Shown: piece after piece, positions 1 through 8,614 of the stretch
Position numbering within the stretch: the first letter of the stretch is position 1
Layout of the letters: every line of letters begins with the position of its first letter
Origin: HXMU1420-13 sp965249965
GTDB taxonomy: Bacteria > Bacteroidota > Rhodothermia > Balneolales > Balneolaceae
Reading direction: 5' to 3'
DNA length: 64,000 nucleotides
Assembly: GCA_965249965.1 (NCBI GenBank)
Contig: OZ252262.1
Coordinates: 1,240,001-1,304,000, forward strand
The notes under the pieces: generated by a model
The model's input: the letters and a program-made list of their open reading frames with translations, nothing else
What the model was told of the DNA's origin: nothing
Databases searched by the model: none
Position numbers and translations under genes: made by a program

Positions 1-393
1 TTTTGATTGACAAAGCTCCACCAATACACCGGCATTATCTTTAGGATGAACAAAAGCTACGAGCTTGTTATCCGCACCGTCTTTGGGTTGTTCGTTCAAT
101 ATTGTGAACCCATCATTTCTAAGGCGATCTAGTTCTGCATGAATATCAGATACTTCAAAAGCAACATGATGTAAACCCTGACCTTTTTTGGCTATGTATT
201 TAGCTATTACTGAATCTTCTGAAGTTGCGCCAAGCAATTCTACTTTCGATTCACCGGTTTGAAAAAACGCTGTTTCCACTTTTTCCGATTCTACAACTTC
301 TCGTTTCGAGCATGTTGTATTTAATATAGTCTCGTATGTTTTAACGGCAGCTTCCAGATCGGCAACCGCAACGCCAATGTGATCGATATGCAT
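1..393 (-). CDS. mce: Methylmalonyl-CoA epimerase (VOC family), 3' end cut by window edge
   Basis: The enzyme interconverts (R)- and (S)-methylmalonyl-CoA in the propionyl-CoA/succinyl-CoA pathway in the cytoplasm. The minus-strand frame from ATG at 393 is open for 131 codons and runs off the left edge; the family is usually about 134 residues, so only a few residues are missing. The N-terminus reads MHIDHIGVAVADLEAA, with the first metal-binding His of the VOC fold. The middle has KVELLGATSEDS, GLHHVAFEV (second metal His region) and the C-terminus has GVLVELCQ, carrying the metal-ligand Glu. These are the epimerase family signatures and distinguish it from a general glyoxalase. It diverges from the cyclophilin gene on the other strand, with 80 bases between them. 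Confidence 0.9.
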   Translation of the reverse strand, partial: MHIDHIGVAVADLEAAVKTYETILNTTCSKREVVESEKVETAFFQTGESKVELLGATSEDSVIAKYIAKKGQGLHHVAFEVSDIHAELDRLRNDGFTILNEQPKDGADNKLVAFVHPKDNAGVLVELCQSK

Positions 394-473
394 GGTATTT
401 GTGAATAAAGGTTTCTTGTTTCTTTCGTATGTTAAGCCTCGCAAAATTACATGAAATTTAAATGAACCCTTAG

Positions 474-1340
474 ATGAAAAAATACCTACTTCTCTCATTA
501 TTCGTAATGCTATTCATTTCTTGTAACAGAGAGCAAGACGCAACAAAAACCGACGATATCGCGATTATTTCTACAGAATTCGGCGAAATACACGTGGTTC
601 TTTATGATGAAACTCCTCAACACAAAGAGAATTTTTTAAAACTCGCTCGCGAAGGATTTTACGATAGTACAACCTTTCACCGAGTGATGGAAGGATTCAT
701 GATTCAAGGTGGTGACCCGAACTCTAAAGACGAGAACACCATGAACGATGGACAGGGTGGACCCGGCTACACGATTGAGGCGGAGTTCAATAACAATTAT
801 GTGCATACAAAAGGTGCACTCGCAGCAGCTCGCCTTGGCGATCAGGCAAATCCGGAAAAAAGAAGCAGCGGCTCGCAATTTTATATTGTGCAAGGCCGCC
901 CGGTTCAAAGCATCGAACTTGATCAAATGCAAGCTCAGAGAAACGAGTTCGCCCGACAGGATATGATTCGAAAATACATTCAATCACCAGAACAGGCAGA
1001 GTTATTGGAAAAACTTCGTGGTTACATGCAATTACAACAAGTTGATAGTGTTGAGGCAGAAATTGCTAAGATTGAACCAATTGCTTTGGAAGGATTTATT
1101 CCTGCTACATATAATGAAGAGCAGCGGGCAGCATATGCTGAAATTGGTGGCGCTCCATTTTTGGATGGTAATTATACAGTGTTTGGTGAAGTCGTTCGTG
1201 GCTTAGAGATCATTGATTCGGTAGTTGCACAGGAAACAGACGAGCGAGATCGCCCATTAGCTGATATTCTTATGACAGTAACTGTCGAAACTATGGATAA
1301 ATCAGAGATCGAAGCAGAATACGGGTTTACCTATAACTAA
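474..1340 (+). CDS. Cyclophilin-type peptidyl-prolyl cis-trans isomerase lipoprotein
   Basis: Predicted periplasmic proline isomerase assisting folding of exported proteins, 288 aa. Residues 1-17 form a lipoprotein signal ending FISC, so Cys17 is probably lipidated. The cyclophilin core starts near residue 28 (ISTEFGEIHVVLYDETP). It has the catalytic-region FHRVMEGFMIQGGDP and the SSGSQFYIVQG strand. A charged helical insertion of about 70 residues then separates that strand from the final core segment (LDGNYTVFGEVVRGLEIID). Cyclophilins without the insertion are about 160-180 aa. The ATG start gives a good signal peptide. The next gene begins 2 bases after the stop, suggesting one transcript. 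Confidence 0.9.
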   Translation: MKKYLLLSLFVMLFISCNREQDATKTDDIAIISTEFGEIHVVLYDETPQHKENFLKLAREGFYDSTTFHRVMEGFMIQGGDPNSKDENTMNDGQGGPGYTIEAEFNNNYVHTKGALAAARLGDQANPEKRSSGSQFYIVQGRPVQSIELDQMQAQRNEFARQDMIRKYIQSPEQAELLEKLRGYMQLQQVDSVEAEIAKIEPIALEGFIPATYNEEQRAAYAEIGGAPFLDGNYTVFGEVVRGLEIIDSVVAQETDERDRPLADILMTVTVETMDKSEIEAEYGFTYN

Positions 1341-1342
1341 CT

Positions 1343-2080
1343 GTGCATAGATTTTCGATTTACATTTTTATTTCATTGATCGGGTTTTCTTGTGTTCATC
1401 AGGTAGAACCCGATCATTATTTTTTAGATGGGTATCCCGACTTAATCTTTAGAACGGTGCAAGGGGATCCGGTTCCTACGAAGTTCTTCATCACCAATGA
1501 AACGGATAACGGGTCAAATATTTATCGAATAATCGACGAATCTCTTATCCTCACCTATCGGAAAGATGCCACGCCTTATTCGGGCTTTATTCGCACGTTT
1601 CATTGGGGCATTTACAACATCGAAGCCATCTTTAAGGATGGCGAAATCCAACGAATGCGTTATTGGCATCCGAATCGAATTTTAGGTATGGATGCAAATT
1701 ACTTAGAGAAATCCGGCCAGGTTTGGAACTCTGATGGAGCCCGATCAATCGCATGGAATGCAAATCAACATGTCCATTTTAATCCCGCAACTCAAAAACC
1801 GCGGGAAATTCAAGAAGATAGTTTAACAACCTATTTTAATACCTCCGGAGAGATCGACTCCTATACCATTCGATCCGATTCTATGAGCTATTCCTACTAT
1901 CCGGATGGTACGCCAAGATTTTTCCGTCCGGTTGGATTAAATGGAAATGGAGAAGTGAAAAGATGGCATCCTAATGGACAACTTCGTGCAATTGGCACGT
2001 TCCAAAACTGGGAAGAATCGGGTACTTGGATTGAATATGATTCTCTTGGAAACGAAATCGATCGCGTAGAATATAACTGA
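1343..2080 (+). CDS. Lipoprotein with MORN-like (YwqK-type) repeats
   Basis: The function is not known. The product is 245 aa and starts at GTG two bases after the cyclophilin stop; no better start is visible. It has a hydrophobic N-terminus followed by GFSC, a likely lipobox with the cysteine near residue 17. The second half contains short repeats of the type YYPDGTPRFF and WHPNGQLRAIGTF, resembling the MORN-like repeats in proteins annotated as toxin-antitoxin YwqK components. In Bacteroidota such proteins are usually cell-envelope proteins rather than real antitoxins. The tight spacing suggests co-transcription with the upstream isomerase. Confidence 0.65.
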   Translation: MHRFSIYIFISLIGFSCVHQVEPDHYFLDGYPDLIFRTVQGDPVPTKFFITNETDNGSNIYRIIDESLILTYRKDATPYSGFIRTFHWGIYNIEAIFKDGEIQRMRYWHPNRILGMDANYLEKSGQVWNSDGARSIAWNANQHVHFNPATQKPREIQEDSLTTYFNTSGEIDSYTIRSDSMSYSYYPDGTPRFFRPVGLNGNGEVKRWHPNGQLRAIGTFQNWEESGTWIEYDSLGNEIDRVEYN

Positions 2081-2145
2081 TAAGCTTTCAGCTTGAATTC
2101 GTCCAATACTCTGCTAACTTATTGCAGGGTAATCAAATAATTGTT

Positions 2146-3969
2146 ATGAACTTCTCCTTCCCAACACTATCAGTAATCGGTCAATCCATTCTAGCAACCT
2201 TTAAACGCTTTCCATTTGTATTGATAAGTGCCATTGTGGGCACTTTTGCCGTCATTTGGCTCATTAATCAAGACGGAGCAACTTCATTATTGGAGGGTAA
2301 AATGATTGCCCTTTGCTTTGTGGGATTTTTAGGCATTTCGTTGATGTACTCTGTAACCGTATTAACGGAACAGATTAGCATTTCGGAGGGGATACGATGG
2401 GGTGTTTTTGCAGTCTTAACCATCGGTTTAGCAGGATATTATTTATATCTGGATACATTGTTGATGGAAGCCCCGGCTCAGGTTTGGTTTCAAATCGTTT
2501 TATTCTATCTGGCATCCCATTTATTCGCGGCATTTGCACCTTTTATTCACACCGATAAAGTGAATCAGTTCTGGGAATACAACAAAGCTTTGTTTTTTAG
2601 AATTCTGATATCTGCCATTTACTCGGCAGCTCTTTTTGTGGGATTGAGCATCGCTATTTTAGCATTAGATGTGCTTCTGGGTTTCGATGTGGATGATGAA
2701 TTCTATCTCACTCTTTTTGTATTTATAGTTGGGATTTTTAACACATGGTTTTTTCTATCCGGCATCCCAAATAACCATGAAATTGAGTCAAATGAGATTG
2801 ATTATCCCAAAGGACTTAAAGTGTTCGTACAGTATGTACTCATACCGTTGGTAACCGTGTACATTGTAATTTTATACGCATATCTGGGAAAAATCATACT
2901 TCAATGGGAATTGCCTACAGGTTGGGTTGCCAATCTGGTTCTCAGTTTTTCAATTGCGGGAATCTTATCGCTTCTGCTCCTTTACCCCATACGAAATAAC
3001 GAAGAAAATGCCTGGATTAAATTATACTCAACCTGGTACTATCGGGCGCTCATCCCATTAGTATTATTACTTTTTGTTTCGATTTGGGTTCGAATATCGG
3101 AATACGGTGTAACCATTAATCGCTTTTTTGTAGCCACATTAGGAGTTTGGTTAACCGGCATGGTGATTTACTTCATCGTTTCGAAAACCAAGTCCATAAA
3201 GGTAATTCCAATAAGCCTTGCGGTTGTTGTGTTATTCTCTGCAATAGGCCCATTTAGTGCGTTCTCGGTGTCGGAAAGAAGCCAATTGGGTAGAATATTG
3301 GAATTCACAAATTCAGAGAATCAAATCCCTTCATTGGCAGAGATCGAAACAATGGAGCTCTCGGAAGAAGCTGTTTTTCAAATTAATTCCGCAGTTTTTT
3401 ATATCGTAGAAAACCATGGGGTAGAAGCTTTTTCTAAAATACTGGATGAAGACCGTGCATCGATGATTTCTGATTCCTCTAATTCGGCCGTGATGTCGAA
3501 TAGTCAGTTTATAGTGGAAGAACTTTTTGGATTAACATGGAGAAATCCAAGATATGGGATGGTTGAAGACGACGTCCAAAATTATACGTATCGTTTAACA
3601 TCGAATTCGCCTCTAAATATTGAATCTTACTCTACGTACTTAGGTAGCTTTAATTTTTATTCACCATCTACCGTTCATCGGTTTAAGGTTGATGAAAACG
3701 ATTTTACAATTGGCTTCGATCAAATTGAATTAGAATTCGAAGTAAGTAGTAATCAAGGTGAAATTGAAGTTCCAGTAGTAGATTTAATTGGATCGCTTCA
3801 TCAGAGAAATAACTATGATTGGTATGGAAGCGAGTGGTCTGCGCAAGACCTTCAGATTGTAGTAGATACCGAAATCATAAATGCGCTATTATTGATTACA
3901 AATATTAGTGGAAATACAGGCGATGAAGAAAATATCAACAACATTACCATACAGCTATTTCTGAAATAA
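2146..3969 (+). CDS. Multi-pass membrane protein, DUF4153 family
   Basis: This is an integral membrane protein of about 607 aa with unknown function. The first two thirds consist of roughly 10-12 hydrophobic helices (for example FVLISAIVGTFAVIWLI and LVLLLFVSIWVRI). A hydrophilic C-terminal domain of about 220 aa, rich in beta-type sequence, follows. Helix spacing and the acidic loop after the sixth helix resemble DUF4153 proteins of Bacteroidota. I chose the ATG at 2146; a TTG at 2122 in the same frame would add eight residues with no obvious ribosome site. The assignment rests on overall resemblance, as there is no catalytic motif to check. Confidence 0.7.
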   Translation: MNFSFPTLSVIGQSILATFKRFPFVLISAIVGTFAVIWLINQDGATSLLEGKMIALCFVGFLGISLMYSVTVLTEQISISEGIRWGVFAVLTIGLAGYYLYLDTLLMEAPAQVWFQIVLFYLASHLFAAFAPFIHTDKVNQFWEYNKALFFRILISAIYSAALFVGLSIAILALDVLLGFDVDDEFYLTLFVFIVGIFNTWFFLSGIPNNHEIESNEIDYPKGLKVFVQYVLIPLVTVYIVILYAYLGKIILQWELPTGWVANLVLSFSIAGILSLLLLYPIRNNEENAWIKLYSTWYYRALIPLVLLLFVSIWVRISEYGVTINRFFVATLGVWLTGMVIYFIVSKTKSIKVIPISLAVVVLFSAIGPFSAFSVSERSQLGRILEFTNSENQIPSLAEIETMELSEEAVFQINSAVFYIVENHGVEAFSKILDEDRASMISDSSNSAVMSNSQFIVEELFGLTWRNPRYGMVEDDVQNYTYRLTSNSPLNIESYSTYLGSFNFYSPSTVHRFKVDENDFTIGFDQIELEFEVSSNQGEIEVPVVDLIGSLHQRNNYDWYGSEWSAQDLQIVVDTEIINALLLITNISGNTGDEENINNITIQLFLK

Positions 3970-4034
3970 GCTGAGAATTTTTTTCATAAAAATTATGATA
4001 CATTCCCATCTAGTAACATCATTAAGAGGATATT

Positions 4035-5993
4035 ATGGGAAAGAAAAGACTAGTGCTTGTTCTCGTTTTTGTATTCAGTTCAACTGCCGTTTTTAGCCAA
4101 TCATCAACCGAGGTCCCATTTTCGAAAGGGGTAAATGTAACGAATTGGTTTCAGGTAGGTTCCGCCGGTGAAATCGATTTTGCAAAATATACCTTCGAGG
4201 ATTTTGTAGATATAAAATCGCTGGGTGTGGATGTCATTCGATTACCCATCAACCTGCATTCAATGACCCAAGGAGCTCCAAATTATGAGCTTGATCCATT
4301 GTTTGTATTCTTCCTTGATCAGGTGGTCGATTGGGCAGAAGAATTGGAAATATATCTGATTCTCGATAATCACACCTTCAATCCCAGTGTAAGTACAGAT
4401 CCAAATATTGGCGATATTTTAAATCCGGTTTGGTTAAATATGGCCAATCACTTTAAAGACAGATCTGAATATGTGCTGTATGAAGTTTTAAATGAGCCGC
4501 ATGGTATTTCGAATTCACTCTGGGGTTCTATTCAAGGCGAAGTAATTGAAACCATTCGTACCGTAGATTCCACGCACACAATTATTGTGGGAGCTTCAGA
4601 TTACAATAGTTTTCGCAGCCTGCAGTTCATCCCCGAATATGCCGATACCAACCTTATCTACACCTTCCATTTTTACGATCCTTTTGTGGTTACTCATCAG
4701 GGAGCAAGTTGGACAGATCCATCTCTGGCAAATTTGAGCGGCATACCGTTTCCTTATGATGCTGAAAATATGCCTGAAATTCCTCGAGAATTGGTAGGCA
4801 CCTGGGTTCAGGGAGCGTTCAACAATTATTCAAATGAAGGAAATATTACATGGGTTGAAAATGCCCTGGATATTGCTATTGATTTTTCTGAGACCAGAGG
4901 AGTTCCCATTTTTTGTGGAGAATTTGGAGTGTATAATATCAACAGCACCAATGAAACCCGAGTGAACTGGTACGATGTAGTGGCATCTTATCTTACTGAA
5001 AATAATGTGAGTTGGACTATCTGGGATTATCGAGGTGGATTTGGCGTGTATGAAGCAAACAGTAACGAATTATTCGATCATGATTTGAACGTGCCTCTAC
5101 TTGAAGTGTTAGGATTCAATGTTCCGGAACAAACTGACTTTGAAGTGCAGGCAGATTCAACTGAACTTAATATTTACGCTGATTTTCTAGCATCCGGAGT
5201 TCGAGGCGCGAGTGCATCAGGCCCTGCTGAAGTTGAACTCTACAATACCAATCATGTATACGACGGTGAGTACAGCATTCGCTGGGGTAAAGCCGGGCAA
5301 TATCAGCATCTTGGATTTGATTTCGCACCGGACAGAGATTTGTCGCGATTGGTCGAAGACGGATATGAGCTTTCAATCTATACACGAGGGGTAGACCCGA
5401 TTCCTTTTGATATTCGTTTTATCGACACGAAAACAGGAGAGGAGGGTGATCGACCCTGGCGGATGAACGTTAAGATTTCAACGAACGACCTTCTGTGGGA
5501 CGGTAACTGGGAAGAAATCCGAATTCCACTTTCACAATTTACTGAAATGGGAAGTTGGGACGAAAATACCTGGTTCGACCCTCAAGGTGACTACGATTGG
5601 TCGGCGGTAGATGTATTCCAATTTGTTTCAGAAGACGGTGCGATGGGAAGTGCAGAAATCTGGTTTGATAAAATTCAGATCGTTGAAGCCGGTACAAACA
5701 CGGTATTTGCTGAACCAACTTATGAAGTCAGAGACTTTAGGTTGATGCAGAATTACCCAAATCCGTTTAATCCCAGTACTCACATTAGCTATCAATTGTC
5801 GGAGAATAGTTTTGTTCAACTTGAGGTTTTCGATTTGTCAGGCCGAAGCGTTGCCGTGCTAGTATCCAAGAATCAAACAGCAGGTAGCCATAATGTAGCA
5901 TTTAATGCGAAGGGACTAGCTTCAGGGGTGTACTTCTATAAGTTAAGTACGTCAACTGGAACTGCAATCAAGAAGATGGTATTATTGAAATAA
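4035..5993 (+). CDS. Secreted GH5-family glycoside hydrolase with T9SS sorting domain
   Basis: Probable secreted endoglucanase-type enzyme, 652 aa. Residues 1-21 are a signal peptide ending FSQ. The GH5 TIM barrel spans about residues 30-350. Glu154 in VLNEPHG is the expected acid/base and Glu296 in FCGEFGVY the expected nucleophile, with HFYDP at 212-216 between them. Residues about 365-565 form a beta-sandwich region that looks like a carbohydrate-binding module. The last ~80 residues (MQNYPNPFNPST to KKMVLLK) are the T9SS sorting domain, so the enzyme should be exported through the outer membrane. An AAGAGGATAT element precedes the ATG. Exact substrate (cellulose, mannan or other beta-glucan) cannot be told by eye. 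Confidence 0.9.
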   Translation: MGKKRLVLVLVFVFSSTAVFSQSSTEVPFSKGVNVTNWFQVGSAGEIDFAKYTFEDFVDIKSLGVDVIRLPINLHSMTQGAPNYELDPLFVFFLDQVVDWAEELEIYLILDNHTFNPSVSTDPNIGDILNPVWLNMANHFKDRSEYVLYEVLNEPHGISNSLWGSIQGEVIETIRTVDSTHTIIVGASDYNSFRSLQFIPEYADTNLIYTFHFYDPFVVTHQGASWTDPSLANLSGIPFPYDAENMPEIPRELVGTWVQGAFNNYSNEGNITWVENALDIAIDFSETRGVPIFCGEFGVYNINSTNETRVNWYDVVASYLTENNVSWTIWDYRGGFGVYEANSNELFDHDLNVPLLEVLGFNVPEQTDFEVQADSTELNIYADFLASGVRGASASGPAEVELYNTNHVYDGEYSIRWGKAGQYQHLGFDFAPDRDLSRLVEDGYELSIYTRGVDPIPFDIRFIDTKTGEEGDRPWRMNVKISTNDLLWDGNWEEIRIPLSQFTEMGSWDENTWFDPQGDYDWSAVDVFQFVSEDGAMGSAEIWFDKIQIVEAGTNTVFAEPTYEVRDFRLMQNYPNPFNPSTHISYQLSENSFVQLEVFDLSGRSVAVLVSKNQTAGSHNVAFNAKGLASGVYFYKLSTSTGTAIKKMVLLK

Positions 5994-6029
5994 CGAAGAA
6001 TTGTGCAATCTGATGTAGGCTAAATTTCT

Positions 6030-7121
6030 ATGAAACACCATCCACTCAAACAACCAGTCATTTATCCATATTGGTTTAAAGCAACGATTACCCTTTTTGG
6101 GTTGATTATGCTTTTCGTAGTGATGAGCTATGCGAAATTTATATTGATGCCGCTAGCCTTCGCCGGCTTTTTGTCGATGTTGCTGAGTCCCGTTGTAAGT
6201 AAATTCGAAAGCTGGAAAATGGGAAAAGCATTCAGCATTATACTCACCATTATTTTAGTGCTCATAATTTTCGCTGGGATCATATCTCTGATTTCCGCAC
6301 AATTTGTTCAATTCGCCGAACGAGTGCCGGAAGTAACGGAGCGCCTCAAAACGGTGGCAAACGATGGAATCGGGTTTTTAGAAGAAACCGTAGGATTATC
6401 ACAAGAGCAACAAACCGATTATTTACAACAGGGTATCACGAACATCATTGACAGAAGTGGTCAATTTGTAAGTGGATTTTTAGGTGCTACATCAAGTGCT
6501 GTTACTTTGATGACCCTCTTACCGATTTTTGTGTTTTTTATGCTGTATTACCGGGAAATGTATCAAAACTTTTTTCACGCAATCTTCTCTAAAGGCGAAG
6601 GGCGAAATAACATCGACGAAGTATTGGATAACGTGCAGGATGTTACCCAAAATTACCTAGTCGGCCTTTTAACAGTGATAGGAATTCTTGCTGTGTTAAA
6701 TACTACGGGATTGATGATTATTGGATTGGAACACGCCATTTTCTTTGGGGTTTTTGCTTCACTAATGGCGGTAATTCCCTACATTGGCATCATAATTGGC
6801 GCGTTACCTCCCTTATTGTTTGCACTCCTTCTTGGTGACTCCATCATCACTCCGCTATTGGTATTAGCCGTTTTTGGGTCGGTTCAATTTTTAGAAGGTA
6901 ATTTCATTTCACCGCGCATTGTAGGTTCCAAAGTAGCCATCAATCCTTTTATGGCTATGCTTGCCTTAATCGTGGGCGGCGAAATCTGGGGAATTTCCGG
7001 GATGATTCTTTTCGTGCCTTTTATTGGGATTCTTCGCGTGATTTTTGAGGAAATTCCTGAACTAAAACCCTATGGGTATTTACTGGGTAATAAGATTGAG
7101 TACGGGGATGAGAATTCTTAA
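6030..7121 (+). CDS. AI-2E family transporter-like permease
   Basis: Inner membrane protein of 363 aa belonging to the AI-2E transporter (PerM/YdiK) family. Members have been linked to autoinducer-2 export and to sodium/proton antiport, so the substrate is open. The family pattern is visible: two pairs of N-terminal helices, a central amphipathic segment (ERVPEVTERLKTVAND), then several helices including LMAVIPYIGIIIGALPPLL, LEGNFISPRIVGSKVAINP and the conserved GGEIWGISGMILFVPF near the C-terminus. It starts 36 bases after the hydrolase stop on the same strand and converges with the FKBP gene. Confidence 0.88.
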   Translation: MKHHPLKQPVIYPYWFKATITLFGLIMLFVVMSYAKFILMPLAFAGFLSMLLSPVVSKFESWKMGKAFSIILTIILVLIIFAGIISLISAQFVQFAERVPEVTERLKTVANDGIGFLEETVGLSQEQQTDYLQQGITNIIDRSGQFVSGFLGATSSAVTLMTLLPIFVFFMLYYREMYQNFFHAIFSKGEGRNNIDEVLDNVQDVTQNYLVGLLTVIGILAVLNTTGLMIIGLEHAIFFGVFASLMAVIPYIGIIIGALPPLLFALLLGDSIITPLLVLAVFGSVQFLEGNFISPRIVGSKVAINPFMAMLALIVGGEIWGISGMILFVPFIGILRVIFEEIPELKPYGYLLGNKIEYGDENS

Positions 7122-7127
7122 TCAAGA

Positions 7128-7940
7128 TTAATCATCATTTGCTTTTGCTTCCTGCAAACGAGCTAATCGCGATTGAAACCATTGATCGTCCGGGAATTCA
7201 TCAATAAAATCGTTGGTAACTGAAATTGCTCGGTCAAAGTCTTCGCGGTCCTCGATCGAAACCACGATATAATATCCGGGAAGTGCCTTTTCAAAATCAT
7301 CCGCTGCTTTTGATTTAAAAAATTGTGCGAGTGTTTCCAGTTCTTCAAAGTGTTCACTGTCGCGAAGATCACCGTAAAACGATTGAAGTAGCGTTAAATC
7401 TGCATGATAATCATCCGCTGATTCTGTACTCATAATTTCGTTATAAGTTTGAATCACTCCTTCAGTTCCGGATTCTTCAAACACCAAACTTAACGTATCT
7501 CCGAGTACTTTTTTTGGTTCAGAGACGGATACAATTTCATATCGATCGTACACCAGGGTTGCAAAAGGCGGGATATCATCACCAGCACCTTCTTCCCCGT
7601 AAGCGATATCATATGGCAAAGTTGCAACCACATTATCCCCTTCCCGCATCAAGAAAACCATTTCCTCGAAACCATCAATTACTCCAGAAACTCCAGCAAT
7701 AAAAGTGAATAAAGAATCCTCCGCTTCGTACGAGGTCCAAATTAATTCATCCTCAACTAGCAGACTCAATTTGGTATCAACGATAGAACCCTTTTCTACC
7801 ATGGGACCATCCCCTTTTTTCAAATAATAGTATTGAAGTCCGCTTTCGGTGGTAATGGTGTGTTCCGGGCCTAAGCCATCGTTATTATTTGGCGTGCAGC
7901 CGATGATTAAAGCAAAGATTAAAAGAAACGAGAGTCTCAT
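7128..7940 (-). CDS. FKBP-type peptidyl-prolyl isomerase lipoprotein
   Basis: Predicted periplasmic FKBP-fold isomerase of 270 aa. The ATG at 7940 gives MRLSFLLIFALIIGC, a compact lipoprotein signal with Cys15; the longer frame to 7991 would bury this signal behind 17 extra residues, so I reject it. The FKBP domain covers about residues 30-150: TTESGLQYYYLKKGDGP at its start, then VIDGFEEMVFLMREGD, LPYDIAYGEEG and IPPFATLVYDRYEI. The C-terminal ~115 residues are helical and acidic, without a known domain. It converges tail to tail with the AI-2E permease, with only six bases between stops. Confidence 0.87.
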   Translation of the reverse strand: MRLSFLLIFALIIGCTPNNNDGLGPEHTITTESGLQYYYLKKGDGPMVEKGSIVDTKLSLLVEDELIWTSYEAEDSLFTFIAGVSGVIDGFEEMVFLMREGDNVVATLPYDIAYGEEGAGDDIPPFATLVYDRYEIVSVSEPKKVLGDTLSLVFEESGTEGVIQTYNEIMSTESADDYHADLTLLQSFYGDLRDSEHFEELETLAQFFKSKAADDFEKALPGYYIVVSIEDREDFDRAISVTNDFIDEFPDDQWFQSRLARLQEAKANDD

Positions 7941-8069
7941 GGGAAATAATTTAAGTTGAAAGAATATAGAGGATTGAAATGGGATTGCCATCCGGAATCA
8001 TTTAATCCCTTTTAGAATATTTGAAAGGGCGCAAGTCCGGAGTAATCTCTGGCATTTGGCCGAATCATG

Positions 8070-8168
8070 GAGATCACATCGTGGAGCATAATCTAATCCG
8101 ATAATCATTCAAAACTCCTCGAGATGACGGGCTTTAATATTATGATTCTATGAAAATAGCGAGGAGGC
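8070..8168. repeat. Degenerate dispersed repeat, copy A
   Basis: This ~97-base unit starts GAGATCACATCGT, contains CTCGAGATGACGGGCTTT in the middle and ends GCGAGGAGGC. It aligns along its whole length with copy B (8411-8506) in the same orientation. The inner CTCCTCG and terminal CGAGGAG can pair. The style resembles the CCTCGCAATGAC / GTCATTGCGAGG palindromes found scattered between genes in many bacteria. Confidence 0.6.
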
Positions 8169-8309
8169 CATGCATCTTTAAACGATCACAAAAACAAACT
8201 CCGGAAGAAATGCGGCAGGGATTATATTGGAGGGAGATCGAAACGTTAGCTGGTAATTAAAATCAGCGACGATTAGCGGGTGAATCTACATTTCTTACGG
8301 TGGCTTTTG

Positions 8310-8333
8310 GTACTTTTGTCCATACAAAAGTAC
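8310..8333. repeat. Perfect palindrome, 10-bp stem with CCAT loop
   Basis: GTACTTTTGT and ACAAAAGTAC flank a four-base loop. There is no T-tract on either strand next to it, so it is not a clear terminator. It sits between the two repeat copies and is likely another dispersed element. Confidence 0.6.
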
Positions 8334-8410
8334 ATACAAAACACTCGCTAATTGCTAGAACTATGAAGGTTTTGAAATAGAGGTACTCTCCTGAATGTGG
8401 CAAGTTTGTT

Positions 8411-8506
8411 GAGATCACATCGTCAAGTTTAAACTAATCTATTCATACAAAAAACCTCGTGATGACGGGCTTTGTTGCTCTAATGTATTGGTCATTGCGA
8501 GGAGGC
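8411..8506. repeat. Degenerate dispersed repeat, copy B
   Basis: Second copy of the ~97-base unit, 341 bases after copy A. CCTCGTGATGAC (8455-8466) and GTCATTGCGAGG (8491-8502) form a near-perfect inverted repeat with two mismatches. Downstream, CGACGCCGCAATCT near 8538-8551 resembles the second half of the same element type. Confidence 0.6.
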
Positions 8507-8614
8507 AGTAAATGCAGAACAAGATTAGTCAAGTATCGACGCCGCAATCTTATAAAAGAAGGTTGTTCAATGAGATCTTTTCGTTCTACTCGTAAAAGGT
8601 GTAATCGAGAAAAT

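Larger units (their letters stand above)
7941..8614. other. 674-base non-coding region carrying degenerate repeats
   Basis: No convincing gene is visible between the FKBP start and the polX stop. A 64-codon plus-strand frame at 8459-8653 has no family resemblance, is arginine-rich and overlaps the repeat, so I treat it as chance. The region holds two direct copies of a ~97-base degenerate repeat and a short perfect palindrome, listed separately. It probably accumulated dispersed repeats and must also hold the promoter for the FKBP gene, which I could not pinpoint. Confidence 0.6.

Noticed and set aside
1343..2080. Antitoxin gene (YwqK-type name for MORN-like repeats).
   Set aside because: It has a lipoprotein signal, follows an isomerase gene closely, and no toxin gene is beside it.
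7941..7991. Longer N-terminus for the FKBP lipoprotein from 7991.
   Set aside because: It would put 17 residues in front of a good lipoprotein signal.
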